Below, piece after piece: positions 44,008-53,050 of a stretch of DNA of 64,000 bases (positions are counted from its first letter, which is position 1; each line of letters begins with the position of its first letter). Both the position numbers and the translations under genes were made by a program. Under the pieces are notes generated by a model that saw only the letters and a program-made list of their open reading frames with translations, made no database searches and was not told the origin of the DNA. The stretch comes from Planobacterium oryzisoli (GTDB taxonomy: Bacteria > Bacteroidota > Bacteroidia > Flavobacteriales > Weeksellaceae): positions 35,434-99,433 of the forward strand of contig NZ_JADKYY010000008.1 of the NCBI RefSeq assembly GCF_015354315.1, written 5' to 3'.

Positions 44008-45167
44008 TTTTTGAAATGCAAGGTGAGAATAAATAGAAGGGTAAGAGAGCCTAATACAAAGAGTGGATAGAACTCCGAAATATTCCAGTGGAAAGCTACG
44101 GAAATATAGATAGATCCCAAAGAACTTCCCAAAGAAGAAAATATCACCAATCCGGAAATAAGGACTCCTACTTTCTTTTCATCGTACCCAGAAAGCATTC
44201 GGGAATTAACTACAGGATACAACGGTGAGAGAAACAGGCCAATGGAAGGAATCAGAAAAACAAGATAACTGCTGTTATTTGGAAAATAATGGAGAGAAAA
44301 GAACATTAGTAGTAAAACGAGTGCCACCACCGCCATGCAAAAACGTACGTACGTAAACCAGTGGAAGCGGTGGATGATTTTACTGGTTAGATACCTACCC
44401 ACAAAGGAGAAAAGTGCTAGAAACGCACTGCTCTGCAGCGCAAATCCAGAGGATACTGAAAAATTAGCGCGGTAAAATGCGGGTAGCCACGAATTCAAGC
44501 ACTGCTCTGTAAAGACAATCAGCATCATGATTAATAGGAATACAAGGGTTGGACCTTTCAACAGTCCCAGGAAGCCCGTAAGTGCAGTAGCCGTAGGAGG
44601 TTCATGTACTTGACGGTACCCGGTGGTTCGGAGCAGATACATCGTGAGCAGACATAAGGCCGCAATTCCCCAGAATCCGAACATCCAATATTCGCTTAAA
44701 GAACTTGAAATCAACCATCCAAAACCAATATTTACAAAGAAAATCCCAAACATAAAGGAGGCTTCTACCTGGTTCATTACCGAGGCGAGCGCACTGCTTT
44801 TAAAATTGAACCGTAAAAGAGAAAACGTTGCCATTTTTCCTACAGCGAATCCTACTCCAATGAGCGCGAACCAGATTTTCATAAACCAGAACTCTCCCAC
44901 AAAAGGTATGACAAGGCAGCAGAGAGCGGCAAAACCAAGCGCAAAATACAGGCTCCACTTGGCTCCAACCCGTGCGATCACATTGACCAGCACAAGGGAG
45001 CTGACCGCTATTGGAAGGTCTTTAAAAGCCTCCAGTAGTCCCAAACCTCCATAGGAAATGTTTTGCTCGGAAAACTGTATAATAATTATACCCATGCAGT
45101 TTAAAAGCATGGAGAAAATCAGGAAAACAAGGATAAGAGGGTAGTGCGTAGTTTTTTTTAAGGCCAT
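43989..45167 (-). CDS. MFS transporter of the glucan utilisation locus
   Basis: A 392-residue major facilitator superfamily protein with about 12 hydrophobic segments. The cytoplasmic loop after helix 2 has ARVGAKWSLYFALGF, and the second-half equivalent is GRYLTSKIIHRFHW. The overall pattern resembles sugar permeases of the FucP/GlcP type found in Bacteroidota glycan loci. It is probably the inner-membrane importer for glucose or a gluco-oligosaccharide, but the substrate is inferred from context. The regulator gene follows immediately and site 2 lies upstream. Confidence 0.85.
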   Translation of the reverse strand: MALKKTTHYPLILVFLIFSMLLNCMGIIIIQFSEQNISYGGLGLLEAFKDLPIAVSSLVLVNVIARVGAKWSLYFALGFAALCCLVIPFVGEFWFMKIWFALIGVGFAVGKMATFSLLRFNFKSSALASVMNQVEASFMFGIFFVNIGFGWLISSSLSEYWMFGFWGIAALCLLTMYLLRTTGYRQVHEPPTATALTGFLGLLKGPTLVFLLIMMLIVFTEQCLNSWLPAFYRANFSVSSGFALQSSAFLALFSFVGRYLTSKIIHRFHWFTYVRFCMAVVALVLLLMFFSLHYFPNNSSYLVFLIPSIGLFLSPLYPVVNSRMLSGYDEKKVGVLISGLVIFSSLGSSLGSIYISVAFHWNISEFYPLFVLGSLTLLFILTLHFKKIIISN

Positions 45168-45216
45168 GCCAATTTTTTAACGTTTGGTAACACTTTTTGG
45201 GTACTGTTGGGAGCAG

Positions 45217-45243
45217 AAAAATACTCAATTTGAGACAATAATT
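45217..45243. promoter_or_regulatory. Operator-like site 2, upstream of the MFS transporter
   Basis: On the minus strand the core ATTGTCTCAAATTGAGTA contains the palindrome CTCAAATTGAG. It matches site 1 at nearly every base and lies 50 nt before the MFS ATG in the divergent MFS-susC gap. Confidence 0.65.
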
Positions 45244-45330
45244 AAAGAATTTGATTTCGGAATCGCCCACAAATAAACGAAATTCTAAAAAAAGACGAAA
45301 ATCATTAGGTCAGTTAACAAAATGTTATAA

Positions 45331-45357
45331 ATTTAATGTCTCATTATGAGATAAAAA
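45331..45357. promoter_or_regulatory. Operator-like site 3, upstream of susC
   Basis: On the plus strand the core is TGTCTCATTATGAGATAA, containing the palindrome TCTCATTATGAGA. It starts 36 nt before the susC ATG, directly beside a TAAATTTA -7-like box at 45328-45335, so bound protein would block transcription start. Confidence 0.65.
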
Positions 45358-45366
45358 TCGGTATAT

Positions 45367-48288
45367 ATGAAAAAACAAATTCTTAGTGTTTTGACCTTAT
45401 CGATGTTACTTACTGCTTCCAGCATTGGAGCGCAGCAAATTGACAATGATACAGTCCGTGAAAAAGCTATTGAAGAAGTAGTTTTGGTAAACGTGGGGTA
45501 TGGTGTCCAAAAAAAGAGTGTGGTCACCGGTGCGATTTCCAAAGTTACTGCGAAAGATTTTGAGAATGCACCCAACGGTGGAATTGGGCAGATGCTTCAA
45601 GGACGTTCTGCAGGGGTAACCATTGCTATGAACTCCGGAGCACCAGGATCGACCTCGACCATTAGGGTTCGTGGGGTAACTACCTTCTCTGGTGCCAACG
45701 ATCCTCTTTGGGTTGTAGATGGAGTTCCTTTGGAGAACGCCGACATCGCTACACTAAACCAGGCGGACATCGAGTCCATAGAAATCCTTAAAGATGCTGC
45801 TTCGGCCGCAATTTATGGGGTACGAGCCGCGAAAGGGGTAATCCTAGTGACGACCAAAAGTGCTAAGAGAGGTAGAATGAGCGTAGCCTACAACGGGTAC
45901 ACCAGCTATTCCTCTCCATCCAAGGTACTTAAACTCCTTAATGCTACGGAGTATGGGGTGCTGATGAACGAACGTTCCGTTAATGGTGGCGGAGATGTAC
46001 TATTCAATGATATCTCCACGTTAGGGGTAGGTACCGACTGGCAAAAGCAGGTTTTCAATACCAGTGCTTTTGGTATGAACCACGAACTTAGCTTCAATGG
46101 TCGTACGGATAAAAGCCAGTTCTATGCATCCTTTGGGATCCAGGAACAAGAAGGTATCGTAGCCACACCTATTTCAAACTACAAGAAACAGACTGCAAGA
46201 GTTAACTCCTCACACAAGTTTCTTAACGACATTTTGACCTTTGGTCAGAACATCTTCTATACCCACCAGAAAAACGTTGGTATCGGAGACCAAAACCGGG
46301 AATTCGGTGGGGTACTTGCCGATGCACTCATGCTGGACCCTCTAACTCCTATCATTGAGTACGATCCGATTCGTGCCAATTCTGCTCCTTACACAGCCTC
46401 ACCGTTTATTCTTCGTGACGCCAATGGCAATCCTTACGGGATCTCCAATATGCAGCAGTCCGAAATCGTAAACCCTCTGGCCTACATTCAGACCCGCCTT
46501 GGAAATTACAGCTGGTCCGACGTGATTGTTGGTAACGCGTATTTGCAAGCAGACCTACTTGAGAATTTAAAATTAAGAACTACCCTAGGTGCTAAGAAAG
46601 CGTTCTGGGGAGACTACAGTTTCAATCCTAGGTATTATTTAAGTTCCCTAAACCTAAATGTGGTACAGAATAACCTTAACCGCGGAAACGGTCAGGGACT
46701 GGACTGGAACGTAGAGAATACTTTAAACTACGACAAAACTATTTCCGATCATGATTTCGCAGTACTATTAGGACAGGGAACCTACGTGACCGGTATAGGT
46801 AATTTCAGTGGCGTGACCCATTTCAATCTTCCAACAAACGATTACCGTGAGGCTAGCTTCAATATGGCGGTAGCTCCAACGGATAAGATCGGTTACAGCT
46901 ACAACTTCAACGAAGTGAGAAGAACTTCACTTTTTGCACGTTTGAATTACAACTACGCAGAGAAATACCTTTTAACTGCTATTGTTCGTAGAGATGGATC
47001 TTCCCTCTTTGGACCGAATAAGAAGTACGGAACCTTTCCGTCGGTATCTGCCGGTTGGGTAGTAACGAAGGAAAACTTCTGGCCTGAAAACTCCGTAGTG
47101 AACGAACTTAAATTCAAAGCCGGATACGGTAAGAACGGTAACGACGGTTCCCTTGCTCCAAACCAATACGAGTCTTTAATTTCCAATGGGTACAACTATT
47201 ACTTTGGAACAGGACCTTCCGTAATCATCGGTAGTGCACCAGCGACACTTTCCAACAACGACCTGCACTGGGAAACCACAACGCAGAAAAACATTGGTTT
47301 TGACGCTAGACTATTTAGAAATTTCAATTTAACGGCGGAGTACTACGAAAAAGTAACCGAAGGAATTTTACTACAGTACCAGATTCCTGGATACGTAGGG
47401 GTAACCAATAATCCTTGGGGAAATATCGGGGATATGCGTAACGAAGGTTTGGAACTTGAACTTTCTTACCGCAAGAACTTCGGAGATCTTCGATTCAATG
47501 CATCTGCCAACTATGCCACACTTAAAAACGAGGTTACCAGGCTGAATGGATTGGAATTCATTTCAATGGCAAGCTTTCAATCTTTAAATGGTGAGGTAGC
47601 AAGACTTATGGAAGGACTTCCTTACGGTAGTTTCTACGGATGGAAAACCGACGGTATCTTCCAAAACTGGGATCAGGTGAATGCCTACACCAATGCGGAA
47701 GGAACTCTAATCCAGCCCAACGCACAGCCAGGCGATTTTAAATGGGTGGATACCAATGGCGACGGATCTATTGATGCCGAAGACCGTACGTTTTTGGGAA
47801 GCTCCCTTCCAAAAAACACATTTGGACTTAGCGTGAATCTGGAATACAAAGGATTCGACTTAAGCGCAATGCTTCAGGGCGCTTCAGGGAACAAGATTTT
47901 CCAAGGTCTGCGCCGTTTGGACGTGAGTCGTGCCAACTACCAGACTACAGCACTTTCACGCTGGACCGGAGAGGGAACTTCCAACGACTATCCAAGACTT
48001 ACCTCCGACGATACCAACGGAAACTTTACCAACATGTCGGATTTCTATCTGCAGGACGGGGACTACTTAAGACTTAAAATTCTATCCCTTGGATATTCTC
48101 TTCCTAAATCTCTAACCACCTCTATTAATGCAGAGAAAATTCGGGTTTATGTTACAGGGAACAACCTGGTAACCTTGACGGACTACAACGGGTACGATCC
48201 TGAGATTGGTGGTGATGTAATGGGTGTGGATAAAGGATTTTATCCGCAGCCGAGAACTCTCATTTTTGGTTTAAACTTACAATTCTAA
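45367..48288 (+). CDS. SusC/RagA-type TonB-dependent outer membrane transporter
   Basis: The outer-membrane barrel that imports oligosaccharides with its SusD lid. The 973-residue protein has a signal peptide (MKKQILSVLTLSMLLTASSI, ending GAQQ). A TonB plug domain (about 38-165) has VGYGVQKKSVVTGAISKVTA, IRVRGVTTFSGANDPLWVVD and IESIEILKDAASAAIYGVRA. A long barrel ends QPRTLIFGLNLQF with the terminal Phe. The carboxypeptidase-regulatory-like domain that many SusC proteins have before the plug is missing. susD follows after 4 nt. Confidence 0.95.
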   Translation: MKKQILSVLTLSMLLTASSIGAQQIDNDTVREKAIEEVVLVNVGYGVQKKSVVTGAISKVTAKDFENAPNGGIGQMLQGRSAGVTIAMNSGAPGSTSTIRVRGVTTFSGANDPLWVVDGVPLENADIATLNQADIESIEILKDAASAAIYGVRAAKGVILVTTKSAKRGRMSVAYNGYTSYSSPSKVLKLLNATEYGVLMNERSVNGGGDVLFNDISTLGVGTDWQKQVFNTSAFGMNHELSFNGRTDKSQFYASFGIQEQEGIVATPISNYKKQTARVNSSHKFLNDILTFGQNIFYTHQKNVGIGDQNREFGGVLADALMLDPLTPIIEYDPIRANSAPYTASPFILRDANGNPYGISNMQQSEIVNPLAYIQTRLGNYSWSDVIVGNAYLQADLLENLKLRTTLGAKKAFWGDYSFNPRYYLSSLNLNVVQNNLNRGNGQGLDWNVENTLNYDKTISDHDFAVLLGQGTYVTGIGNFSGVTHFNLPTNDYREASFNMAVAPTDKIGYSYNFNEVRRTSLFARLNYNYAEKYLLTAIVRRDGSSLFGPNKKYGTFPSVSAGWVVTKENFWPENSVVNELKFKAGYGKNGNDGSLAPNQYESLISNGYNYYFGTGPSVIIGSAPATLSNNDLHWETTTQKNIGFDARLFRNFNLTAEYYEKVTEGILLQYQIPGYVGVTNNPWGNIGDMRNEGLELELSYRKNFGDLRFNASANYATLKNEVTRLNGLEFISMASFQSLNGEVARLMEGLPYGSFYGWKTDGIFQNWDQVNAYTNAEGTLIQPNAQPGDFKWVDTNGDGSIDAEDRTFLGSSLPKNTFGLSVNLEYKGFDLSAMLQGASGNKIFQGLRRLDVSRANYQTTALSRWTGEGTSNDYPRLTSDDTNGNFTNMSDFYLQDGDYLRLKILSLGYSLPKSLTTSINAEKIRVYVTGNNLVTLTDYNGYDPEIGGDVMGVDKGFYPQPRTLIFGLNLQF

Positions 48289-48292
48289 GACA

Positions 48293-49798
48293 ATGATTAA
48301 CAAGCGATATATTAACATAGCTGCAGTGTCTCTACTACTGCTCGCAGGTGCTAGTTGCTCGGAGGAGTATCTCAATGTGCCTAACGACGGGCAGCTTACC
48401 GAGACCAATTACTATAAAAACGAAAGCGAAGCATTCTCAGGACTTGTTGCTACCTACGATGTGTTAAGAAAGAACACCGGAGGATTTGAAAACATGGTAA
48501 CGATGATGAATGCAGGATCCGACGATAACTACGCCGGTGGCGGGGGGGAAACCGATGGAACAGGTATCCAGAGTTTCTCTAACTATACCATTAGCCAGTT
48601 CACGGTTCCAAGAAGCTTCTGGAGTGACCACTACCAAGGAGTTTTCCGTGCCAATATTTTATTACAGAAATTACCGGACGTACCGATGGATGCCGCAAAG
48701 AAAGACCGTTTTGCTGCCGAAGCCAAATCCCTACGTGCACTGTACTATTTCAATCTAGTACGCATGTTTGGAAACATTCCATTACTCACCGCTCCGGTGG
48801 ATCCAGTGGCCATGTACGATGTACTACAATCTACTCCGCAGGAGGTGTACGCACAGATCGAGAAAGACCTTCTTGAAGCAATAGAAGACCTGCCTATGAG
48901 CGTTGCTTCTGAAGAACGCGGCCGAATGACACAAGGTTCTGCGCGCGCGCTGCTTGGAAAAGTGTACTTAACACAAGGTAAAAAATCGGAAGCTGCTGCC
49001 CAGCTGGCGCAAGTAAACGGTACGCCAGGGGGTACTTCCCAATATGGCTACAAGCTACTCTCTAATTTTTCAGACCTATGGGTAACGGACAATAAATTCA
49101 ATACCGAATCCATTATTGAAGCTTCCCACACCAACCTAAGTAATGCAGGATGGGGTAACTGGGGTAGTGGCACCGATGAGGGGAATTCTGCCAGTGTAAT
49201 GGTAGGTCCAAGAGGGTATACGAAGATCACTGCGGATGCACCAGATATTCCAACGGGTTGGAGTTTCAGTATTTTCACTGAAGATCTTCAGGCAGCAATG
49301 AAAAGCGATCCGCGTTATGCTGCTACCATCTTTGATATGAAAGCGCTTAAAGCTGCAGGTAAGGCCGATTACACTCCTGGATATAAGGATACCGGTTTCT
49401 TCCTAAATAAATTCCTTCCAACCAATGCAGATATTACGGACGGTGCAGGGGATGCGGTTCTTAACTACCGTAAGAATTCCTACGTGATCCGTTTGGCCGA
49501 CACTTATCTAATGGAGGCGGAAGCACTTGGAGGCAACGGTCCACGCGCACAGGCTCTTTTAGATGCAGTACGCGCAAGGGTAGGTCTTGCACCAGTGACT
49601 GTCTCTATGGATGCGATCAAGAAAGAGCGTAGACTGGAGCTTGCAGGAGAAGGACACCGATTCTTTGATCTGGTACGCTGGGGTGATGCAGCGCGCGTGC
49701 TCGGTCCTAGAGGTTTTGTTGCCGGAAAGAACGAAGTGTTCCCAATCCCTTATCAGGAGCTTCAAAACACCAAACTGGTACAGAATCCTAACTACTAA
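48293..49798 (+). CDS. SusD/RagB-type surface glycan-binding lipoprotein
   Basis: The extracellular lid of the SusC channel. A 501-residue lipoprotein with lipobox LLLAGASC followed by SEEYLNVP. Family parts are RADTYLM-like helices (YVIRLADTYLMEAEALGGNG), the TPR-like KDRFAAEAKSLRALYYFNLV, RMFGNIPLLTAPVDP and the C-terminal IKKERRLELAGEGHRFFDLV followed by RWGDA. It is paired with susC and defines a polysaccharide utilisation locus. Confidence 0.95.
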   Translation: MINKRYINIAAVSLLLLAGASCSEEYLNVPNDGQLTETNYYKNESEAFSGLVATYDVLRKNTGGFENMVTMMNAGSDDNYAGGGGETDGTGIQSFSNYTISQFTVPRSFWSDHYQGVFRANILLQKLPDVPMDAAKKDRFAAEAKSLRALYYFNLVRMFGNIPLLTAPVDPVAMYDVLQSTPQEVYAQIEKDLLEAIEDLPMSVASEERGRMTQGSARALLGKVYLTQGKKSEAAAQLAQVNGTPGGTSQYGYKLLSNFSDLWVTDNKFNTESIIEASHTNLSNAGWGNWGSGTDEGNSASVMVGPRGYTKITADAPDIPTGWSFSIFTEDLQAAMKSDPRYAATIFDMKALKAAGKADYTPGYKDTGFFLNKFLPTNADITDGAGDAVLNYRKNSYVIRLADTYLMEAEALGGNGPRAQALLDAVRARVGLAPVTVSMDAIKKERRLELAGEGHRFFDLVRWGDAARVLGPRGFVAGKNEVFPIPYQELQNTKLVQNPNY

Positions 49799-49809
49799 AA
49801 GAAAAAGCA

Positions 49810-50910
49810 ATGAAATATTCTAAAATTTATATGGGTCTGCTTGCACTTTCCTTAGTGACGGTAGGATGCCAAATTGAAGGAATTAATGAAGAGGTGCCGC
49901 AGCTCATTGACAATGCTGCCGGCAACTACGACAAGATCTTCGATATCAGTACAGATAATTCAGGTACCGTTAAGATTACGCCAATAGGACAGGGCATATC
50001 CAAATCCACCGTAGCCTTTGGCCATGGGACGGGTGCTGCTGCCTCGGCAGTTCTTACTCCGGGCGCCTCGGTAACGCATGTGTATCCTGAAGGTAGCTAC
50101 ACCGTTACCATAACTACAACCGATCTTACAGGAAATGAGACGGTGACCACCTATCCATTGGAAGTGAAGTTCACTGCTCCTACGGACGTACAGATAGAGA
50201 CTTCCCTTGCCGGTAATACCCTTACCGTGACTCCTCAGGGAGTGAATGCTACCGGCGGATACCGCGTATTCTTTGGAGAGACTTCCACGGAGACTGGAGT
50301 ACTTGTGCCTCAGGGTGGTTCTGCTACCTACACCTATGCTACTCCTGGTATCTATAATGTACGCGTGGTAGCCTTAAGTGGTGGTCAGGCTACAACGACT
50401 GTAAGTCAGGAGGTAACGGTATTCCAACCGTTTGGACTTCCGGTGAGCTATGAGAATCCACTGGTGAACTACGGAGTAGGAGGTACATTTGGTGGTGTTT
50501 CTACCCGTATCATTGAGAACCCGTATTCGGAAGGAACCAACACTTCTGCCAAGGTACTTGAGTATACCAAAGGTGCAGGAGCAGAAAGCTGGGCTGGAAC
50601 CTGGACTCCGCTAGGAGCTCCTAACGGAACTCCTGTGTTGCTGGAGAATGGAACCAAGTTCACCATTCAGGTGTACGCAACAGAAACCGGTAAGAGCCTG
50701 CGGTTCCAATTAGAGGACGGGCAAGGATTTAATCCGGGTGTGGAAGTTCCTATTACCACCGCGAATGCGTGGCAGACGCTCACCTTTGATTTCTCTTCCC
50801 AGAACATTGATCCAGCACACGTTTTCGGTCAGTACGTAATACAGTACAACCTAAGTGCATCGGGTAACGGTGAAGTACTTTTAATCGATAACATCACCCA
50901 AACAAATTAA
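49810..50910 (+). CDS. PKD-like surface glycan-binding lipoprotein
   Basis: A 366-residue lipoprotein (LALSLVTVGC, Cys at about residue 20) in the usual position for a SusE/F-like or SGBP-B protein. Two PKD-like immunoglobulin modules are visible. One lies around 50-120 (VTHVYPEGSYTVTITTTDLT) and one around 125-205 (ATYTYATPGIYNVRVVAL). The C-terminal part (about 210-366) resembles a carbohydrate-binding beta-sandwich (TKFTIQVYATETGKSLRFQL). It probably holds the glucan at the cell surface. The gene lies 11 nt after susD. Confidence 0.8.
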   Translation: MKYSKIYMGLLALSLVTVGCQIEGINEEVPQLIDNAAGNYDKIFDISTDNSGTVKITPIGQGISKSTVAFGHGTGAAASAVLTPGASVTHVYPEGSYTVTITTTDLTGNETVTTYPLEVKFTAPTDVQIETSLAGNTLTVTPQGVNATGGYRVFFGETSTETGVLVPQGGSATYTYATPGIYNVRVVALSGGQATTTVSQEVTVFQPFGLPVSYENPLVNYGVGGTFGGVSTRIIENPYSEGTNTSAKVLEYTKGAGAESWAGTWTPLGAPNGTPVLLENGTKFTIQVYATETGKSLRFQLEDGQGFNPGVEVPITTANAWQTLTFDFSSQNIDPAHVFGQYVIQYNLSASGNGEVLLIDNITQTN

Positions 50911-50916
50911 AAGATC

Positions 50917-51867
50917 ATGAACAAAAGTATACTAACGAAGTTTTCCGCTCTACTGGGTATGGCACTAGTGCTCTTCACAGGCTGTAAAGAGGAGGAATAT
51001 ACACTGGGCGCCTTAAGCTCTCCTGAAAACCTAATCATAACCACGGAAGTAGTAGGCCAGAATGATGCGAACCCTTATGGCGACGGTAGTGGACTGGTGA
51101 AAATTAGTGCCACGGCCGACAATGCCATGACCTACCGCATCGGTTATACCGATGTGTCAGACCTTAATGCATCGCCTACTTTGGAAGCAATGCCAAAAGG
51201 ATCCGTCAATAAAAAGTTTAGCAAACTTGGAAATGTAACCTATCGTATTACGGTGGTTGCCTACGGTGCCGGTGGTGCCTCTACAGTGGCAACCAAGGAC
51301 ATCACAGTTAAAAGTGTGTTTAACCCAGATCCAACGATTGTTGCAAACCTTACGGGTGGAAGCAGCAAGACTTGGAAAGTGGATGCTTCCGTAGCAGGAC
51401 ATATGGGAGTTGGACCTTACAGTTCTACCTCGATTTCACCAGAATGGTGGTCTTCGGCAGTGAATGAAAAAGTGGCATGTTGTAACTGTTTTTATACGGC
51501 AAGCTTCACTTTCACTCAAGTGAATCCAACAACCTTTACCATCAATTCCAGTACTCCGGACGGAGCGCTAACTAAAACAGGTACGCTTTCTGGTATTCCA
51601 GGAATACCGGCTTCCGGAGAGGAAGGATGTTATCCGTACGCGGGAGGCACTGGAGCATTCTCCTTCATTGAAGCTTCTGCAGGGCTCCCGGCAGATGCTA
51701 CAACGTCTACCAGCATTCTACTTGCAGACAACTCCACCTTTATTGGTTATGGAGCTACCAAGAAGGAATACGAGATTTTAGAGATTACTGCTGACTATAT
51801 GTACTTAAGAGTACAGGGAACAGAAACGGGCAATGCCTGGTATCTGAAACTTATTCCGGTTCAATAA
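50917..51867 (+). CDS. Surface lipoprotein of the glucan locus, probable glycan-binding protein
   Basis: A 316-residue lipoprotein with Cys23 followed by KEEE, which fits the surface-export signal described for Flavobacteriia lipoproteins. Residues about 34-135 form an Ig/PKD-like module (ANPYGDGSGLVKISATADNA) that recurs in the next gene, the GH16 enzyme. The C-terminal domain (about 140-316) is not one I can name. It contains SPEWWSSAVNEKVACCNCFY, with three clustered Cys and possible aromatic sugar-stacking residues. No catalytic motif is seen, so a binding role is inferred. Confidence 0.75.
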   Translation: MNKSILTKFSALLGMALVLFTGCKEEEYTLGALSSPENLIITTEVVGQNDANPYGDGSGLVKISATADNAMTYRIGYTDVSDLNASPTLEAMPKGSVNKKFSKLGNVTYRITVVAYGAGGASTVATKDITVKSVFNPDPTIVANLTGGSSKTWKVDASVAGHMGVGPYSSTSISPEWWSSAVNEKVACCNCFYTASFTFTQVNPTTFTINSSTPDGALTKTGTLSGIPGIPASGEEGCYPYAGGTGAFSFIEASAGLPADATTSTSILLADNSTFIGYGATKKEYEILEITADYMYLRVQGTETGNAWYLKLIPVQ

Positions 51868-51883
51868 TTATTTAGTTTCTCAC

Positions 51884-51919
51884 GGGGAGCGGAGGTGAAC
51901 CGACCGCTCCCTTTTTTTT
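51884..51919 (+). terminator. Terminator inside the glucan locus
   Basis: GGGAGCGG pairs with CCGCTCCC around an 11-nt loop and is followed by eight T. It separates the uptake genes (susC to the second lipoprotein) from the enzyme genes. Confidence 0.8.
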
Positions 51920-51946
51920 AATACGGAATACAAACACCACGCTTTT

Positions 51947-53026
51947 ATGAAAATTCTACGCTCACTTTTATCCGCACTTATAGGTACAGTACTACTTTTT
52001 GGAATTACAAACTGTTCATCGGGCAGTGAGGGTGCAACAGGTGGCGAGACCATAGCGCAAACTCCAAGTAATTTGGTGGTTTCTACGCTTATTAAAGGTA
52101 GTAATGCACAAAATCCTTACGGGGACGGTAGTGGAGTTGTAGACTTTAGTGTAAAGGCAGACAATGCCACAACGTATAAAATGCTGGTCAACGGAGAGAC
52201 CTTGACTTCGTCGACAGGAACTTTCTCCTATACATTCAAGGCCCTAGGAGTGCAAGAGTACACTGTGTATATCTCGGCGTATAAAGGCGAGAAATTCATT
52301 TCAAAGACCCTAAATATCAAAGTCAATGTACAAGCCAAGTTGGTTTGGTCAGACGAGTTTTCTACGGAAGGCGCGCCCGACCCAAGCAAATGGACCCATG
52401 AAATTGGGACCGGACAGGACGGATGGGGTAATAATGAACTTCAGTACTATACCAATCGATTGCAAAATTCACTTGTAAGCGATGGTACGCTTAAAATACG
52501 CTTAATCAAAGAAGCGTTCTCAGGAAGTACCTTTACCTCGGCAAGACTGGTGACCAAGAACAAGTACCAGTTCAAATACGGAAAAATAGAATTCAGAGCG
52601 AAGCTGCCTACGGGCGGTGGTACCTGGCCGGCGCTTTGGATGCTGGGAAGTAATATCGACCAGGTAGGTTGGCCTGCCTGCGGCGAAATAGATGTCATGG
52701 AGCATGTAGGCAATCAGCAGAATCAGGTATTTTCTACACTGCATTACCCAGGAAATTTTGGTGGCAATGCCGTAGGAGGAAAGACCACACTAGCCACTGC
52801 CTCTACCCAGTTCCATGTGTATGCTGCGGAATGGTCTCCAAGTCACATCAAGTTCTATATAGACGATACGCTTTATTTTACATTCAATAATAGTCAGTCG
52901 CTTCCATTTAATCAGGATTTCTTCATTATCATGAACATGGCAATGGGAGGGAACTTTGGAGGAACCATTGATCCTTTGGTCACCAATGCTACCTTAGAAG
53001 TGGACTACGTACGCGTATATCAGTAA
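51947..53026 (+). CDS. GH16 beta-glucanase lipoprotein (laminarinase-like)
   Basis: An endo-beta-1,3-glucanase-type enzyme. The 359-residue protein has a signal ending GITNC (Cys23). An Ig/PKD-like module (about 38-128) is shared with the preceding lipoprotein. The GH16 domain is at about 131-359. The catalytic motif GEIDVMEHVG has Glu247 as nucleophile and Glu252 as acid/base. Upstream parts are LVWSDEFSTEGAPDPSKWTH and LPTGGGTWPALWML. The signature with the extra Met (E-I-D-V-M-E) fits the laminarinase branch. GH30 follows after 24 nt. Confidence 0.92.
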   Translation: MKILRSLLSALIGTVLLFGITNCSSGSEGATGGETIAQTPSNLVVSTLIKGSNAQNPYGDGSGVVDFSVKADNATTYKMLVNGETLTSSTGTFSYTFKALGVQEYTVYISAYKGEKFISKTLNIKVNVQAKLVWSDEFSTEGAPDPSKWTHEIGTGQDGWGNNELQYYTNRLQNSLVSDGTLKIRLIKEAFSGSTFTSARLVTKNKYQFKYGKIEFRAKLPTGGGTWPALWMLGSNIDQVGWPACGEIDVMEHVGNQQNQVFSTLHYPGNFGGNAVGGKTTLATASTQFHVYAAEWSPSHIKFYIDDTLYFTFNNSQSLPFNQDFFIIMNMAMGGNFGGTIDPLVTNATLEVDYVRVYQ

Positions 53027-53050
53027 TTAACGCCTTAAAAACAACATTTC

